A stretch of 23,537 nucleotides of DNA from CAILAD01 sp964397085 (GCA_964397085.1 CAYNHH010000011.1:1-23537); one strand, 5' to 3'; positions 1 through 7,149 are shown, numbered from the stretch's first letter. Program-made: numbers and translations. The notes: a model not told the origin generated them from the letters alone.

Positions 1-1201
1 GGCCAGCGGCATAATTAAGAATTGCCCGTACAAGAGTAGACTTACCAGCACCATTACGGCCTCGAATCTCAAGGCGGTCACCGGTGTTTAGTATAAAACT
101 TACACCAGGGAAAAGTGGCTCGGTATACCCAAGCGAGAGCTCATGTACTTGCAATAGCGTCTGATGATGCTTTGCAGACTGATCAGTTTTGACTTTAATA
201 TTTCGTGCCTTGTACTTGTCATACTTTTCTACCACCTTGCTCTGTTGCCCACTCATTGAGTCTTGGTCTATCCAAAATGATGGTTTGGACGCACTACTCT
301 CCAGCTTGGCTATTTCTCGTTCAAATCGACGAATGAGAGGAATGAATGGGTTGGGTGTTTTACTGCTGGCTGCTTTTTTACGATTGGCCTCATTGAGTTG
401 TTTTTTGAGATTATCAAGAGTCTTGAGTTGAATCTCATACTGATCTATACCCTGCAAAGTAGAATGACTATTCTGTTTGAGATAGGCATCATAATTACCG
501 TTGAATATCTCGGCTTTTTGATCTTTGATCTCTATAATCGTATCGACACTTGCGAGTACGTCTCTGTCGTGGCTCACTAGTACGGCTGCATACGGACAGG
601 CATTCAGCCAGATAATAAACTCGGCTTTGGCAACGTAGTCCATATGATTAGTAGGCTCGTCGATAAGTGCCAGATCAACATGGCTCTCAGCTATCTTTAC
701 TAGCTCTACAAAGCGTTTTTGACCACCGCTGAGGTTCTTGAGCGGACTATTGGCAACAGTACTATCTAGCTGATACTTCTCGAGCTCTTGTAATATCTTA
801 TCTTCTGCCCGGTAGTAGTCAAGTACGCCAAAGCGCTCAATTGCGTCACTATACTCATGCAGGTCTGTTTCTGAGGGGTCTTTTAGGCTAGGGTATGCTT
901 CTATAGTGTGCTTGAGGCCAGCATATTCAGGCAGCTCGCTCAAAATATACTCTAGCACTGTCATATCACCTACTTCAGCGTGTTCTTGTCGAGTACTGAG
1001 CACAACTGCACCCTTTTTAAGATTTACTTCACCAATGTATTCGTCGTCACTTCCATCAAGCACACCAAGCAATGTAGATTTACCTACTCCGTTACGACCA
1101 ATAATAGCCACCTTTTGATTTTCTTGTAGAGTTAAGCTGAGGTCTTTGAGTAGAAGCTTAGAGCCCATTGTTTTCTCTTGTATGTTTGCAGATAAAATCA
1201 T
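1..1201 (-). CDS. ABC-F family ATPase, N-terminal ~400 residues (3' end off window)
   Basis: Soluble twin-ATPase protein of the ABC-F family, whose members bind the ribosomal E site and act in translation or antibiotic protection. Reading from the ATG at 1201, the first ATPase domain has Walker A GRNGVGKST (residues 35-43), signature LSGGQ near residue 159, and a Walker B region ending in DEPTNHMD. A charged linker with KK and RR pairs follows (about 250-330), as in the family's P-site-tRNA-interacting linker. The second domain begins near 345 and its Walker A GRNGAGKST is visible just before the window edge. No membrane segments are present. The start aligns with the usual ABC-F N-terminus (MILSANI...). 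No Shine-Dalgarno is visible; a TATAAT lies 9 nt upstream. Whether it is a resistance or housekeeping ABC-F cannot be told, because the C-terminus is missing. Confidence 0.92.
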   Translation of the reverse strand, partial: MILSANIQEKTMGSKLLLKDLSLTLQENQKVAIIGRNGVGKSTLLGVLDGSDDEYIGEVNLKKGAVVLSTRQEHAEVGDMTVLEYILSELPEYAGLKHTIEAYPSLKDPSETDLHEYSDAIERFGVLDYYRAEDKILQELEKYQLDSTVANSPLKNLSGGQKRFVELVKIAESHVDLALIDEPTNHMDYVAKAEFIIWLNACPYAAVLVSHDRDVLASVDTIIEIKDQKAEIFNGNYDAYLKQNSHSTLQGIDQYEIQLKTLDNLKKQLNEANRKKAASSKTPNPFIPLIRRFEREIAKLESSASKPSFWIDQDSMSGQQSKVVEKYDKYKARNIKVKTDQSAKHHQTLLQVHELSLGYTEPLFPGVSFILNTGDRLEIRGRNGAGKSTLVRAILNYAAG

Positions 1202-1210
1202 AGCTTGGTT

Positions 1211-1219
1211 ATTATAGCA
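1211..1219 (-). promoter_or_regulatory. Extended -10 promoter of the ABC-F gene
   Basis: On the minus strand TGCTATAAT (TG-N-TATAAT) ends 9 nt before the ATG. No convincing -35 lies 16-18 nt upstream. Initiation at the usual distance would leave a leader of only two or three nucleotides, in keeping with the missing Shine-Dalgarno. Confidence 0.55.
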
Positions 1220-1226
1220 AAGAAAA

Positions 1227-1246
1227 TGCCCCAGATGTGAATCTGG
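1227..1246 (-). terminator. Weak hairpin terminator after the 93-aa ORF
   Basis: Minus strand CCAGAT-tcac-ATCTGG followed by GGCATTTTC. The stem is only 6 bp and the T-tract is offset, so this is a weak call. It lies between the stop of the 93-aa ORF and the ABC-F promoter. Confidence 0.35.
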
Positions 1247-1256
1247 AGCTTTGGGT

Positions 1257-1538
1257 CTACTGGTACGTGGTGAAACTGAGGCCCATATGTGCCCGCAGCT
1301 CGTGCTGAAGAGCAAGGATCTCACGGGGTCGACGGGACATGTGCCTGAACACACCATTGCCCTTCGTGCCATCTTCGCGTCTGGGGTTGTCGATGGGCTT
1401 ACGACGCATGGTAGGCAAGTACTCCCAGTCATCAGAACTATCAAACGGAAGGATGTCCCTGAGGAGGGTCTCACGCCTCTGATGGTGCTTGCGAGTCTTG
1501 GCTCGCCGATGCGAACGGATAAGCTTGGTACGCTGCAA
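1257..1538 (-). CDS. Hypothetical basic protein, 93 aa, codon use unlike neighbours
   Basis: Function not recognised. The ORF starts with TTG and has GAGAGGGG 6 nt upstream, a good Shine-Dalgarno. The product is hydrophilic and Arg/Lys/His-rich at the N-terminus (residues 1-25), followed by an acidic DSSDDWEY patch and more Arg-rich sequence; no signal or membrane segment is visible. Third codon positions are strongly G/C (nearly all AAG, GAG, CAG, ATC, ACC, TAC), quite unlike the A/T-ending codons of surrounding genes, which suggests transfer or special expression. The opposite strand is also open (1251-1556) but lacks a Shine-Dalgarno there. The CAACTG/CAGTTG inverted repeat at 1535-1561 would place the start codon in a stem and the ribosome site in its loop. 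It may be a real gene or a relic. Confidence 0.45.
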   Translation of the reverse strand: MQRTKLIRSHRRAKTRKHHQRRETLLRDILPFDSSDDWEYLPTMRRKPIDNPRREDGTKGNGVFRHMSRRPREILALQHELRAHMGLSFTTYQ

Positions 1539-1614
1539 CTGTTTCCCCTCTCATAGCAGTTGTAGACTACTATTTATATCAAAATGGGCTGTGTTTTACA
1601 AGCGATAGTTATGC

Positions 1615-1643
1615 TTGCATGCAATAAATTGCTAGGTTAAGAT
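1615..1643 (+). promoter_or_regulatory. Sigma70-type promoter of the 151-aa gene
   Basis: TTGCAT (1615-1620), 17-nt spacer, TAAGAT (1638-1643). The predicted start near 1650 leaves a short leader carrying GGAG at 1668-1671, 8 nt before the ATG at 1680. Confidence 0.65.
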
Positions 1644-1679
1644 ACAACTTGATTTAATAACCAGATTGGAGCATCAAAA

Positions 1680-2135
1680 ATGTCTACTAACAAGACAAAT
1701 TCGACACAAAAATGTGTTTTGCAAGCATGGGTACTTGATTTATCTTGGAAGAAACAAACCGTATTGCTTGGAGCCATTCGCTCTCCCGATGTACTTACGA
1801 CTTTAAAAGTAAAACAGGTAACTGTGTGGATTCGCTGTAATGTATTAAATAATGCTGATCCAATGACTGGATTTATGCATAGATCGCTTACTGCACTCCC
1901 CTTACTTGAACATATGGACAGGGAATTTGAACGCCTACCTCTTCATGCCGCTCATCATATAATTCTCGCTATGCAAGTTATTGGTCAAGAGCACCCCGAT
2001 ACTGATATTAGAATGAGTGCCTGGAAGTTCTATACAGATTGTGTGCGTGCTCAGCATCTCAACCCCGAACCAGCTGATCAGTATGAAGCTCGATATATTG
2101 ATAACCCCGAAAGAGTTGAGATAGGAACAAGCTAA
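1680..2135 (+). CDS. Hypothetical soluble protein, 151 aa
   Basis: Function not recognised. It is a complete gene with its own promoter, a GGAG ribosome site 8 nt upstream and a strong terminator downstream. After a Ser/Thr/Asn-rich start, residues 15-40 contain LLGAIRSPD, then VTVWIRCNVLNNADPMTGFM, then an amphipathic helical stretch (about 72-105) with paired histidines (LHAAHHIILAMQVIGQEHPD). The C-terminus is AQHLNPEP...YEARYIDNPERV. No signal peptide, membrane segment or nucleotide-binding motif is visible. The regular hydrophobic pattern suggests a folded globular domain. It is one of few plus-strand genes here and is convergent with rpsJ. A phage or mobile origin is possible but not shown. 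Confidence 0.75.
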   Translation: MSTNKTNSTQKCVLQAWVLDLSWKKQTVLLGAIRSPDVLTTLKVKQVTVWIRCNVLNNADPMTGFMHRSLTALPLLEHMDREFERLPLHAAHHIILAMQVIGQEHPDTDIRMSAWKFYTDCVRAQHLNPEPADQYEARYIDNPERVEIGTS

Positions 2136-2162
2136 TAATAGCTTTGCGGCTCGGATCATACT

Positions 2163-2190
2163 AAAAAAGCTCCAAATTTGGAGCTTTTTT
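2163..2190. terminator. Bidirectional intrinsic terminator between the 151-aa gene and rpsJ
   Basis: AAAAAAGCTCCAAA/TTTGGAGCTTTTTT is a perfect self-complementary stem with A- and T-tracts on both sides. It can end the plus-strand orphan gene and the minus-strand tuf-rpsJ unit. Confidence 0.85.
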
Positions 2191-2210
2191 AGTACTTTAC
2201 TAGTATAGAT

Positions 2211-2537
2211 CTACATCTTAATTTCGATATCAACACCAGCTGGTAGGCTAAGATTCATGAGATTGTCAATTGTCTTAGGGGTAGGGTCAGTAATATCTAT
2301 AAGACGCTTGTGTGTGCGCATCTCAAACTGCTCACGAGCAGTCTTGTATACGTGTGGGCTTTTTACCACAGTGTATTTACGCTTGTCTGTAGGCAAAGGG
2401 ATTGGGCCAGCTACAGTAGCACCTGTACGAATAGCAGTATCAATAATCTGCTTGGCAGACTGATCAATTACCTTGTTATCATAGGCTTTGAGCTTGATGC
2501 GTATTCGTTGTTTGGTTTGGGCTTCTGCGGTTGGCAT
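2211..2537 (-). CDS. rpsJ: 30S ribosomal protein uS10
   Basis: Small-subunit head protein S10, also the NusB partner in antitermination. The 108-aa product shows the family core: RIRIKLKAYDNKVIDQSAKQII, then GPIPLPTDKRKYTVVKSPHVYKTAREQFEMRTHKRLIDI, ending in LPAGVDIEIKM. Length is usual, with a short Thr/Gln-rich N-terminal extension (MPTAEAQTKQ). Translation starts at the ATG at 2537, 12 nt after the tuf stop, with AAGGA about 10 nt upstream, so it is cotranscribed with tuf. A perfect terminator follows immediately: the rest of the S10 operon (rplC, rplD and so on) does not follow here, unlike in most bacteria. Confidence 0.97.
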   Translation of the reverse strand: MPTAEAQTKQRIRIKLKAYDNKVIDQSAKQIIDTAIRTGATVAGPIPLPTDKRKYTVVKSPHVYKTAREQFEMRTHKRLIDITDPTPKTIDNLMNLSLPAGVDIEIKM

Positions 2538-2549
2538 AAAATAGTATCC

Positions 2550-3734
2550 TTACTTGGTTACCTTGGTAACTACGCCAGCACCAACAGTCTTACCGCCTTC
2601 ACGAATGGCAAAACGTAGACCGTCTTCCATTGCGATAGGAGCAAGAAGTTTTACTTTGATACTTATGTTATCACCAGGCATTACCATTTCAGTGCCTTCT
2701 GGAAGTTCTACTTCACCAGTCACGTCAGTAGTACGGAAGTAAAATTGTGGCTTGTAGCCTTTGAAGAATGGAGTGTGTCGACCGCCTTCGTCTTTCTTCA
2801 ATACATAGATTTCTGCATCAAATTCAGTATGTGGAGTAACAGAACCTGGTTTGGCAAGTACTTGACCGCGCTCGATGTCATCACGTTCGACACCACGAAG
2901 CAAGATACCTACGTTATCACCAGCTTGACCTTCATCAAGAAGCTTTTTAAACATTTCTACACCAGTTACAACGGTCTTAGTAGTGTCTTTGATACCAACA
3001 ATTTCGACTTCTTCGTTGATGTTGATCTTACCTTGTTCGATACGGCCAGTAGCAACAGTACCACGACCTTTAATAGAGAATACGTCTTCGATTGGCATAA
3101 GGAATGGCTTGTCGAGTTCTCGTTTTGGCTCTGGAATGTATTCATCCATAGCTTTTACGAGTTCCATAATTGCATCTTCATTAGGTGCATCACCTTCAAG
3201 AGCTTTAAGGGCAGAACCTTTTACAATTGGGGCGTCTTTGTCGTAACCGTTCTTTTCTAAAAGTTCGCGAATTTCTTCTTCAACGAGCTCAGCTAGATCA
3301 GGATCAGCCATGTCCATCTTATTCATGAATACTAGAATTTTTGGCACACCAACTTGACGAGCAAGAAGTACGTGCTCTCGAGTTTGTGGCATAGGGCCGT
3401 CAGCAGCACTTACAACTAGAATAGCGCCATCAATTTGAGCAGCACCAGTAATCATATTCTTGATGTAGTCAGCGTGACCTGGCATATCTACGTGAGCGTA
3501 GTGTCGTTTTTCTGTTTCGTACTCTTCGTGAGAAGTAGCAATCGTTATACCACGTTCGCGCTCTTCTGGAGCGTTGTCGATAGTTGCGTAGTCAACTGGT
3601 TGGTTAATATCACTTGGAAGTTTTTTTGCTAGTACGGTTGTAATAGCTGCAGTTAGAGTAGTCTTACCATGGTCTACGTGACCCATTGTGCCTACATTAA
3701 CATGCGGTTTATCGCGCTTATATGATTCTGCCAT
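2550..3734 (-). CDS. tuf: Translation elongation factor EF-Tu
   Basis: GTPase that delivers aminoacyl-tRNA to the ribosomal A site. 394 aa, full length. The G domain carries GHVDHGKT (18-25), RGITIATSHEEYET, DMPGH (Met replaces the common Cys), canonical NKMD and the GSALKALEG G5 loop. Domains 2 and 3 follow, with FSIKGRGTVATGRIEQG and the C-terminal GDNISIKVKLLAPIAMEDGLRFAIREGGKTVGAGVV. Start at 3734, with AAGGAG 6 nt upstream. It is the first gene of a two-gene unit with rpsJ, driven by a near-consensus promoter. The intact G4 and G5 motifs contrast with fusA in this window. Confidence 0.98.
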   Translation of the reverse strand: MAESYKRDKPHVNVGTMGHVDHGKTTLTAAITTVLAKKLPSDINQPVDYATIDNAPEERERGITIATSHEEYETEKRHYAHVDMPGHADYIKNMITGAAQIDGAILVVSAADGPMPQTREHVLLARQVGVPKILVFMNKMDMADPDLAELVEEEIRELLEKNGYDKDAPIVKGSALKALEGDAPNEDAIMELVKAMDEYIPEPKRELDKPFLMPIEDVFSIKGRGTVATGRIEQGKININEEVEIVGIKDTTKTVVTGVEMFKKLLDEGQAGDNVGILLRGVERDDIERGQVLAKPGSVTPHTEFDAEIYVLKKDEGGRHTPFFKGYKPQFYFRTTDVTGEVELPEGTEMVMPGDNISIKVKLLAPIAMEDGLRFAIREGGKTVGAGVVTKVTK

Positions 3735-3777
3735 TATTTCTCCTTAATTATAACTTTTAGACGTATCAAACTTAAAA

Positions 3778-3795
3778 GACAATAAAAAATTGCCC
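3778..3795 (-). promoter_or_regulatory. tuf leader hairpin sharing an 11-mer with the fusA leader
   Basis: Minus strand GGCAAT-TTTTT-ATTGTC forms a 6-bp hairpin (one G-U) soon after the tuf transcription start. Its TTTTTATTGTC (3778-3788) recurs exactly in the fusA leader at 6559-6569. Function unknown. Confidence 0.35.
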
Positions 3796-3810
3796 TGTTT
3801 AGACTTCTCA

Positions 3811-3839
3811 ATTATAGGTAACTATTCTCGGTTTGTAAA
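3811..3839 (-). promoter_or_regulatory. Strong sigma70-type promoter of tuf-rpsJ
   Basis: Minus strand TTTACA (3834-3839), exact 17-nt spacer, perfect TATAAT (3811-3816). Predicted start near 3804, leader about 70 nt. It lies just downstream of the terminator at 3851-3880, so tuf is transcribed independently of the gene before it. Confidence 0.85.
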
Positions 3840-3850
3840 GAGTTTTATAA

Positions 3851-3880
3851 AGAAAAACCTTCTTATTTACTAAGAAGGTT
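3851..3880 (-). terminator. Intrinsic terminator of the 89-aa gene
   Basis: Minus strand AACCTTCTTA-gtaaa-TAAGAAGGTT, a perfect 10-bp stem, followed by TTTCTTT. It separates the upstream orphan from tuf. Confidence 0.85.
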
Positions 3881-3905
3881 GGGTACTAAAGAAGTCAACT
3901 ATGAC

Positions 3906-4175
3906 TCATGGCGCAGGTTCTTCAGGAAGCTGATCTAGCTCTTCAACTACCCGGCTCAGCCTACTAATGAGCTCGTTTGGAGTTACACTGGCTTCATTTG
4001 CAGCTCGCAGAAGATGCTCCATCTCTTGTTGTGAAGGCGCTGGTTCTGCCCCTCTGGGCGGACCTTGGGATTTCTTACGACGTATCAGTGGTATGATTGC
4101 ATCAGCTAAATGGCGGTCGGCCCTCACTTCTTCTGCGTCTGGTGGATTTTGATTGGTACTATCTGCATCACTCAT
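3906..4175 (-). CDS. Hypothetical acidic, Pro/Glu-rich protein, 89 aa
   Basis: Function not recognised. The start chosen is the ATG at 4175 (MSDADSTNQ), which has GGGAG 8 nt upstream; the in-frame ATG at 4190 lacks a ribosome site. The N-terminal 30 residues are polar and look disordered. A basic patch follows (IRRKKSQGPPRG), then a predicted helix-rich C-terminal half (QQEMEHLLRAANEASVTPNELISRLSRVVEELDQL) ending in EEPAP. No membrane segment or catalytic motif is visible. It sits between fusA and tuf, where bacteria normally have nothing, and is bounded by its own promoter and terminator, so it is a separate unit. Confidence 0.7.
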   Translation of the reverse strand: MSDADSTNQNPPDAEEVRADRHLADAIIPLIRRKKSQGPPRGAEPAPSQQEMEHLLRAANEASVTPNELISRLSRVVEELDQLPEEPAP

Positions 4176-4270
4176 CAAGTGTACTCCCATTGCTGGTCAC
4201 CACAAGTGCGGTGAATGATTGTTACGGGACACTCCGCCCGCTTGCACCAATCCCAGTGAAGGTAGCGATA

Positions 4271-4298
4271 ATGATACTCTTTTTGTAGCGTCTTGCAA
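4271..4298 (-). promoter_or_regulatory. Promoter of the 89-aa gene
   Basis: Minus strand TTGCAA (4293-4298), 16-nt spacer, TATCAT (4271-4276). It lies between the fusA terminator and the orphan gene. The leader would be about 90 nt. Confidence 0.5.
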
Positions 4299-4312
4299 GC
4301 ATAGGTATTACC

Positions 4313-4336
4313 AAAAAAGACCCAATTGGGTCTTTT
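4313..4336 (-). terminator. Intrinsic terminator of fusA
   Basis: Minus strand AAAAGACCC-AATT-GGGTCTTTTTT, a perfect stem with T-tract, 25 nt after the fusA stop. It shows that fusA and tuf are not cotranscribed as in the classic str operon. Confidence 0.85.
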
Positions 4337-4360
4337 CTAGAATTGAGAAGAATTAATTAT

Positions 4361-6478
4361 CTACTTGGTAGATTCACCAGCTTCACGAGCAGCTGTGTAT
4401 TTACCCTTAAGTTCTTCGGCAACGTTGCTTGGCACGTCAGCATAGTGATCAAATTCCATCGCATAGCTAGCTCTACCTTGAGTCATTGAGCGAAGGCTAG
4501 TGGCATATCCAAACATCTCAGCCAGTGGTACGAAAGCTCTAATTACTTTGACACCAGTACGGTCTTCCATTTCGTCTACTCGACCACGCTTGGCATTGAT
4601 ATCACCAATCACATCACCCATGAAATCTTCTGGAGTTGTGACTTCAATCTTCATGACTGGCTCCAAGATAACTGGGTTGGCTTTTTTAACCCCTTCTTGT
4701 AAGGCTATAGAGCCGGCAATCTTGAAGGCCATTTCACTTGAGTCTACCTCGTGATAACTACCATCATAGAGCTTACAGTGCACATCTACTACTGGGTAGC
4801 CAGCAAGTACGCCATTACCCATAGCTTCTATTACACCTTGTTCTACAGGCTTAATGAACTCTTTTGGTACAGCACCACCTACGATGGCATTTTCGAATTC
4901 AAAGATTTTACCTTTTTCATCATCGTCTGTATGTACAAGCGGGCTAAGCTCAAGCCATACATGGCCGTATTGACCACGTCCACCAGACTGACGTACAAAT
5001 TTAGACTCTATCTGGGTAGTACCTTTAATAGTCTCTCTAAAGGCTACTTGAGGTCGACCAACATTGGCCTCGACATTAAATTCTCGCTTCATTCTGTCTA
5101 CAATTACTTCTAGATGCAACTCACCCATACCATCAATGATGGTCTGGCCAGAGTCTTCGTCTGTGTGTACGCGGAAGGTAGGATCTTCTTCACCAAGTCT
5201 ACCAAGGGCAATGCCCATTTTTTCTTGATCGGCTTTGGTCTTGGGCTCAATAGCTATACTAATAACTGGCTCTGGGAAAGTAATACTTTCAAGTACCATA
5301 GGCTTGGCAACATCACTCAAAGTGTGACCAGTAATGGTGGCTTTGAGACCAACCGCAGCAGCTATTTCACCAGCGTATACTTCACTTACTTCTTCACGAT
5401 TGTTGGCGTGCATACGTACAATACGGCCAATTCGTTCTTTTTCTCCTGTGCTTGCATTGAGTACATAGCTACCAGACTTAATAGTACCGGCGTAAACCCT
5501 AAAGAACACCAGCTTACCCACAAATGGGTCAGTAGCAATCTTGAAAGCGAGTGCGATAAATGGTGCTTCATCACTGACTTCAATTACTTTTTCATCACCA
5601 GTCTTACTGTCTATAGCAAGAGGTGGAGTAACTTCTAGTGGATTTGGTAAGTAATCAGTAACAATGTCTAAGAGTTTTTCTACAATCACACCACGGCCAT
5701 CACCACCAGAAACGATGAAGAAATCACCGCGCAAGACACTTTTGCGAATACAAAGTTTGATTTCGTCTTCTGTGAGCTCGGTGCCTTCAAGATACTTTTC
5801 CATAATAGCGTCGTCGGCTTCAACGGCTGCCTCTATAAGGTGCTGGCGGTAACCCTGAGCTTTTTCGAGCATATCTGCAGGCACTTCTGACTCTACGAGT
5901 TCTTTATCGGTATAGTCTTTGTAGCTGTAGGCTTTCATAGATATCACATCTACAACGCCATTTATTTCTTGCTCAAAGCCAATTGGTAAGTGGATTGGGT
6001 AAGCGTGCTTGGTGAGGCGGTCGTGTATAGACTCGAGAGATTTGTAAAAATCACCGCCTGTTTGATTGATCTTATTAATAAAGCAAATACGTGGCACGCC
6101 ATATTTGTCGGCCTGGCGCCATACAGTTTCTGATTGTGGCTCTACGCCCATCTTACCGTCGAATACTGTTACGGCACCGTCAAGTACGCGCAAGGACCTC
6201 TCTACTTCTACAGTAAAGTCGATGTGACCTGGGGTATCAATGATATTGATACGCTTGTTGTTCCAGAAGCAAGTTGTAGCTGCAGAGGTAATAGTAATAC
6301 CACGCTCCTGCTCTTGCTCCATCCAGTCCATAGTAGCTTCACCTTGGTGCACTTCACCTATCTTGTGTACTTTGCCAGTTCGATAAAGCACGCCTTCTGT
6401 TACAGTTGTCTTACCTGCATCAATATGGGCAATAATACCGATATTTCTTGTATCTTCTAAGCTATAATCACGGGCCAT
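4361..6478 (-). CDS. fusA: Translation elongation factor EF-G with atypical G4/G5 motifs
   Basis: Ribosomal translocase, 705 aa, full length. Domain I has AHIDAGKTT (17-25), RGITITSAATT and DTPGHIDF. Domains II-V are complete, including GGRGQYGHVWLELSPL, the domain IV VPKEFIKPVEQGV...MGNGVLAGYPVVDVHCKLYDGSYHEVDSS region and a C-terminal GYATSLRSMTQGRASYAMEFDHY. Oddity: the guanine-specificity motif NKxD reads NKIN (residues 135-138; codon AAT at 6065-6067), and the G5 region, normally SAFxNKG-like, reads SGGDGRG (257-263). Surrounding sequence is in frame and conserved, so this is not a frameshift. Start at 6478, with AAGGA 11 nt upstream. It is a monocistronic unit with its own promoter and terminator. 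Confidence 0.97.
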   Translation of the reverse strand: MARDYSLEDTRNIGIIAHIDAGKTTVTEGVLYRTGKVHKIGEVHQGEATMDWMEQEQERGITITSAATTCFWNNKRINIIDTPGHIDFTVEVERSLRVLDGAVTVFDGKMGVEPQSETVWRQADKYGVPRICFINKINQTGGDFYKSLESIHDRLTKHAYPIHLPIGFEQEINGVVDVISMKAYSYKDYTDKELVESEVPADMLEKAQGYRQHLIEAAVEADDAIMEKYLEGTELTEDEIKLCIRKSVLRGDFFIVSGGDGRGVIVEKLLDIVTDYLPNPLEVTPPLAIDSKTGDEKVIEVSDEAPFIALAFKIATDPFVGKLVFFRVYAGTIKSGSYVLNASTGEKERIGRIVRMHANNREEVSEVYAGEIAAAVGLKATITGHTLSDVAKPMVLESITFPEPVISIAIEPKTKADQEKMGIALGRLGEEDPTFRVHTDEDSGQTIIDGMGELHLEVIVDRMKREFNVEANVGRPQVAFRETIKGTTQIESKFVRQSGGRGQYGHVWLELSPLVHTDDDEKGKIFEFENAIVGGAVPKEFIKPVEQGVIEAMGNGVLAGYPVVDVHCKLYDGSYHEVDSSEMAFKIAGSIALQEGVKKANPVILEPVMKIEVTTPEDFMGDVIGDINAKRGRVDEMEDRTGVKVIRAFVPLAEMFGYATSLRSMTQGRASYAMEFDHYADVPSNVAEELKGKYTAAREAGESTK

Positions 6479-6510
6479 GGGTTTTACTTTTCCTTCTGTA
6501 GTTTCTTCAA

Positions 6511-6536
6511 GGCATCATGATTTTTTCGATGATGCC
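6511..6536 (-). promoter_or_regulatory. Leader hairpin upstream of fusA
   Basis: Minus strand GGCATCAT-10-nt loop-ATGATGCC, a perfect 8-bp stem between the promoter and the fusA ribosome site, with no T-tract after it. It could be a stabilising or protein-binding leader element; no function can be assigned. Confidence 0.4.
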
Positions 6537-6564
6537 ACAAAGAGATAAAATTAATTATGACAAT

Positions 6565-6585
6565 AAAAACAGCCTTTCGGCTTGT
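6565..6585 (-). terminator. Terminator-like hairpin just downstream of the fusA promoter
   Basis: Minus strand ACAAGCC-GAAA-GGCTGT followed by TTTTATTG. The stem is short (4 core pairs plus 2 outer pairs across a bulge) with a GAAA tetraloop. It begins only a few nucleotides after the expected transcription start near 6588. No upstream minus-strand gene needs termination here, so it may act as an attenuator or promoter-proximal pause. Confidence 0.45.
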
Positions 6586-6594
6586 ATCTGGTTT

Positions 6595-6623
6595 AGTATA
6601 GCAAATTTGACGATTCTACACAA
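6595..6623 (-). promoter_or_regulatory. Promoter of fusA
   Basis: Minus strand TTGTGT (6618-6623), exact 17-nt spacer, TATACT (6595-6600). The 110-nt leader contains the two hairpins listed at 6565-6585 and 6511-6536. Confidence 0.7.
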
Positions 6624-6674
6624 GCGAAAACTCAAGCCATTCATAAGCCTACACTAAGCATGGTGACGTTTATA

Positions 6675-6703
6675 TTTACAATAACCAATTAATATGATAT
6701 TAT
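6675..6703 (+). promoter_or_regulatory. Promoter of the 136-aa gene
   Basis: TTTACA (6675-6680), exact 17-nt spacer, TATTAT (6698-6703). Divergent from the fusA promoter. GGAGG at 6730-6734 precedes the ATG at 6739. Confidence 0.7.
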
Positions 6704-6738
6704 ATATGTGATCTTGTACCAAATACATTGGAGGCTCT

Positions 6739-7149
6739 ATGGGGTTTGACTATAAAACTCAGCAAGATGTCATCTTTTACTGTGTTGTATTTCTCACGAT
6801 CAATACCTTCCTCCGTACACTTATTGAGCTCTACTTTGCCCGTAAATCCAATCGTAACTACAAAACAATGTACCTCGAAGAAGTCAAAGATCATGGCGAG
6901 ACATCGATCAAGCTTGTTATGTATACGGGTGCGCTTAAAATCAGCATACTTGAAGAGTGTAGTCGTGCATACAACGAAATCCATCAAGACTACTTAGATG
7001 GTAAGCTCAATACCAACGCTCTAGAAGAACAGTACCTCACCCTATATCAAACCTTTTCATATAAGTGTCAGGAGCATAATCTAGAAGAAATGCAAGGATT
7101 AATAGATGAAATGTACGCCAAGGCCCTAAGTACTCTACCCAAGCAATAG
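6739..7149 (+). CDS. Hypothetical membrane-anchored protein, 136 aa
   Basis: Function not recognised. It has a strong ribosome site (GGAGG, 4 nt before the ATG) and its own promoter and terminator. Residues 11-34 (VIFYCVVFLTINTFLRTLIELYFA) form one hydrophobic helix followed by ARKSNRNYK, so by the positive-inside rule the C-terminal 100 residues are probably cytoplasmic. That part is charged and helical, with EEVKDHGETSIKLV and EECSRAYNEIHQDYLDGKLNTNALEEQYLTLYQTF, suggestive of an alpha-helical bundle or coiled coil. No enzyme motif is seen. The stop codon is embedded in the terminator hairpin. The gene is divergent from fusA and convergent with the Nudix gene. Confidence 0.75.
   Translation: MGFDYKTQQDVIFYCVVFLTINTFLRTLIELYFARKSNRNYKTMYLEEVKDHGETSIKLVMYTGALKISILEECSRAYNEIHQDYLDGKLNTNALEEQYLTLYQTFSYKCQEHNLEEMQGLIDEMYAKALSTLPKQ

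Noticed and set aside
1251..1556. Plus-strand 101-codon ORF opposite the 93-aa ORF
   Set aside because: No Shine-Dalgarno at the start, and it overlaps the ABC-F promoter side hairpin; the minus frame has the ribosome site. Kept only as a caveat.
4176..4190. Upstream ATG (4190) for the 89-aa gene
   Set aside because: No ribosome site before it; GGGAG lies correctly for the ATG at 4175.
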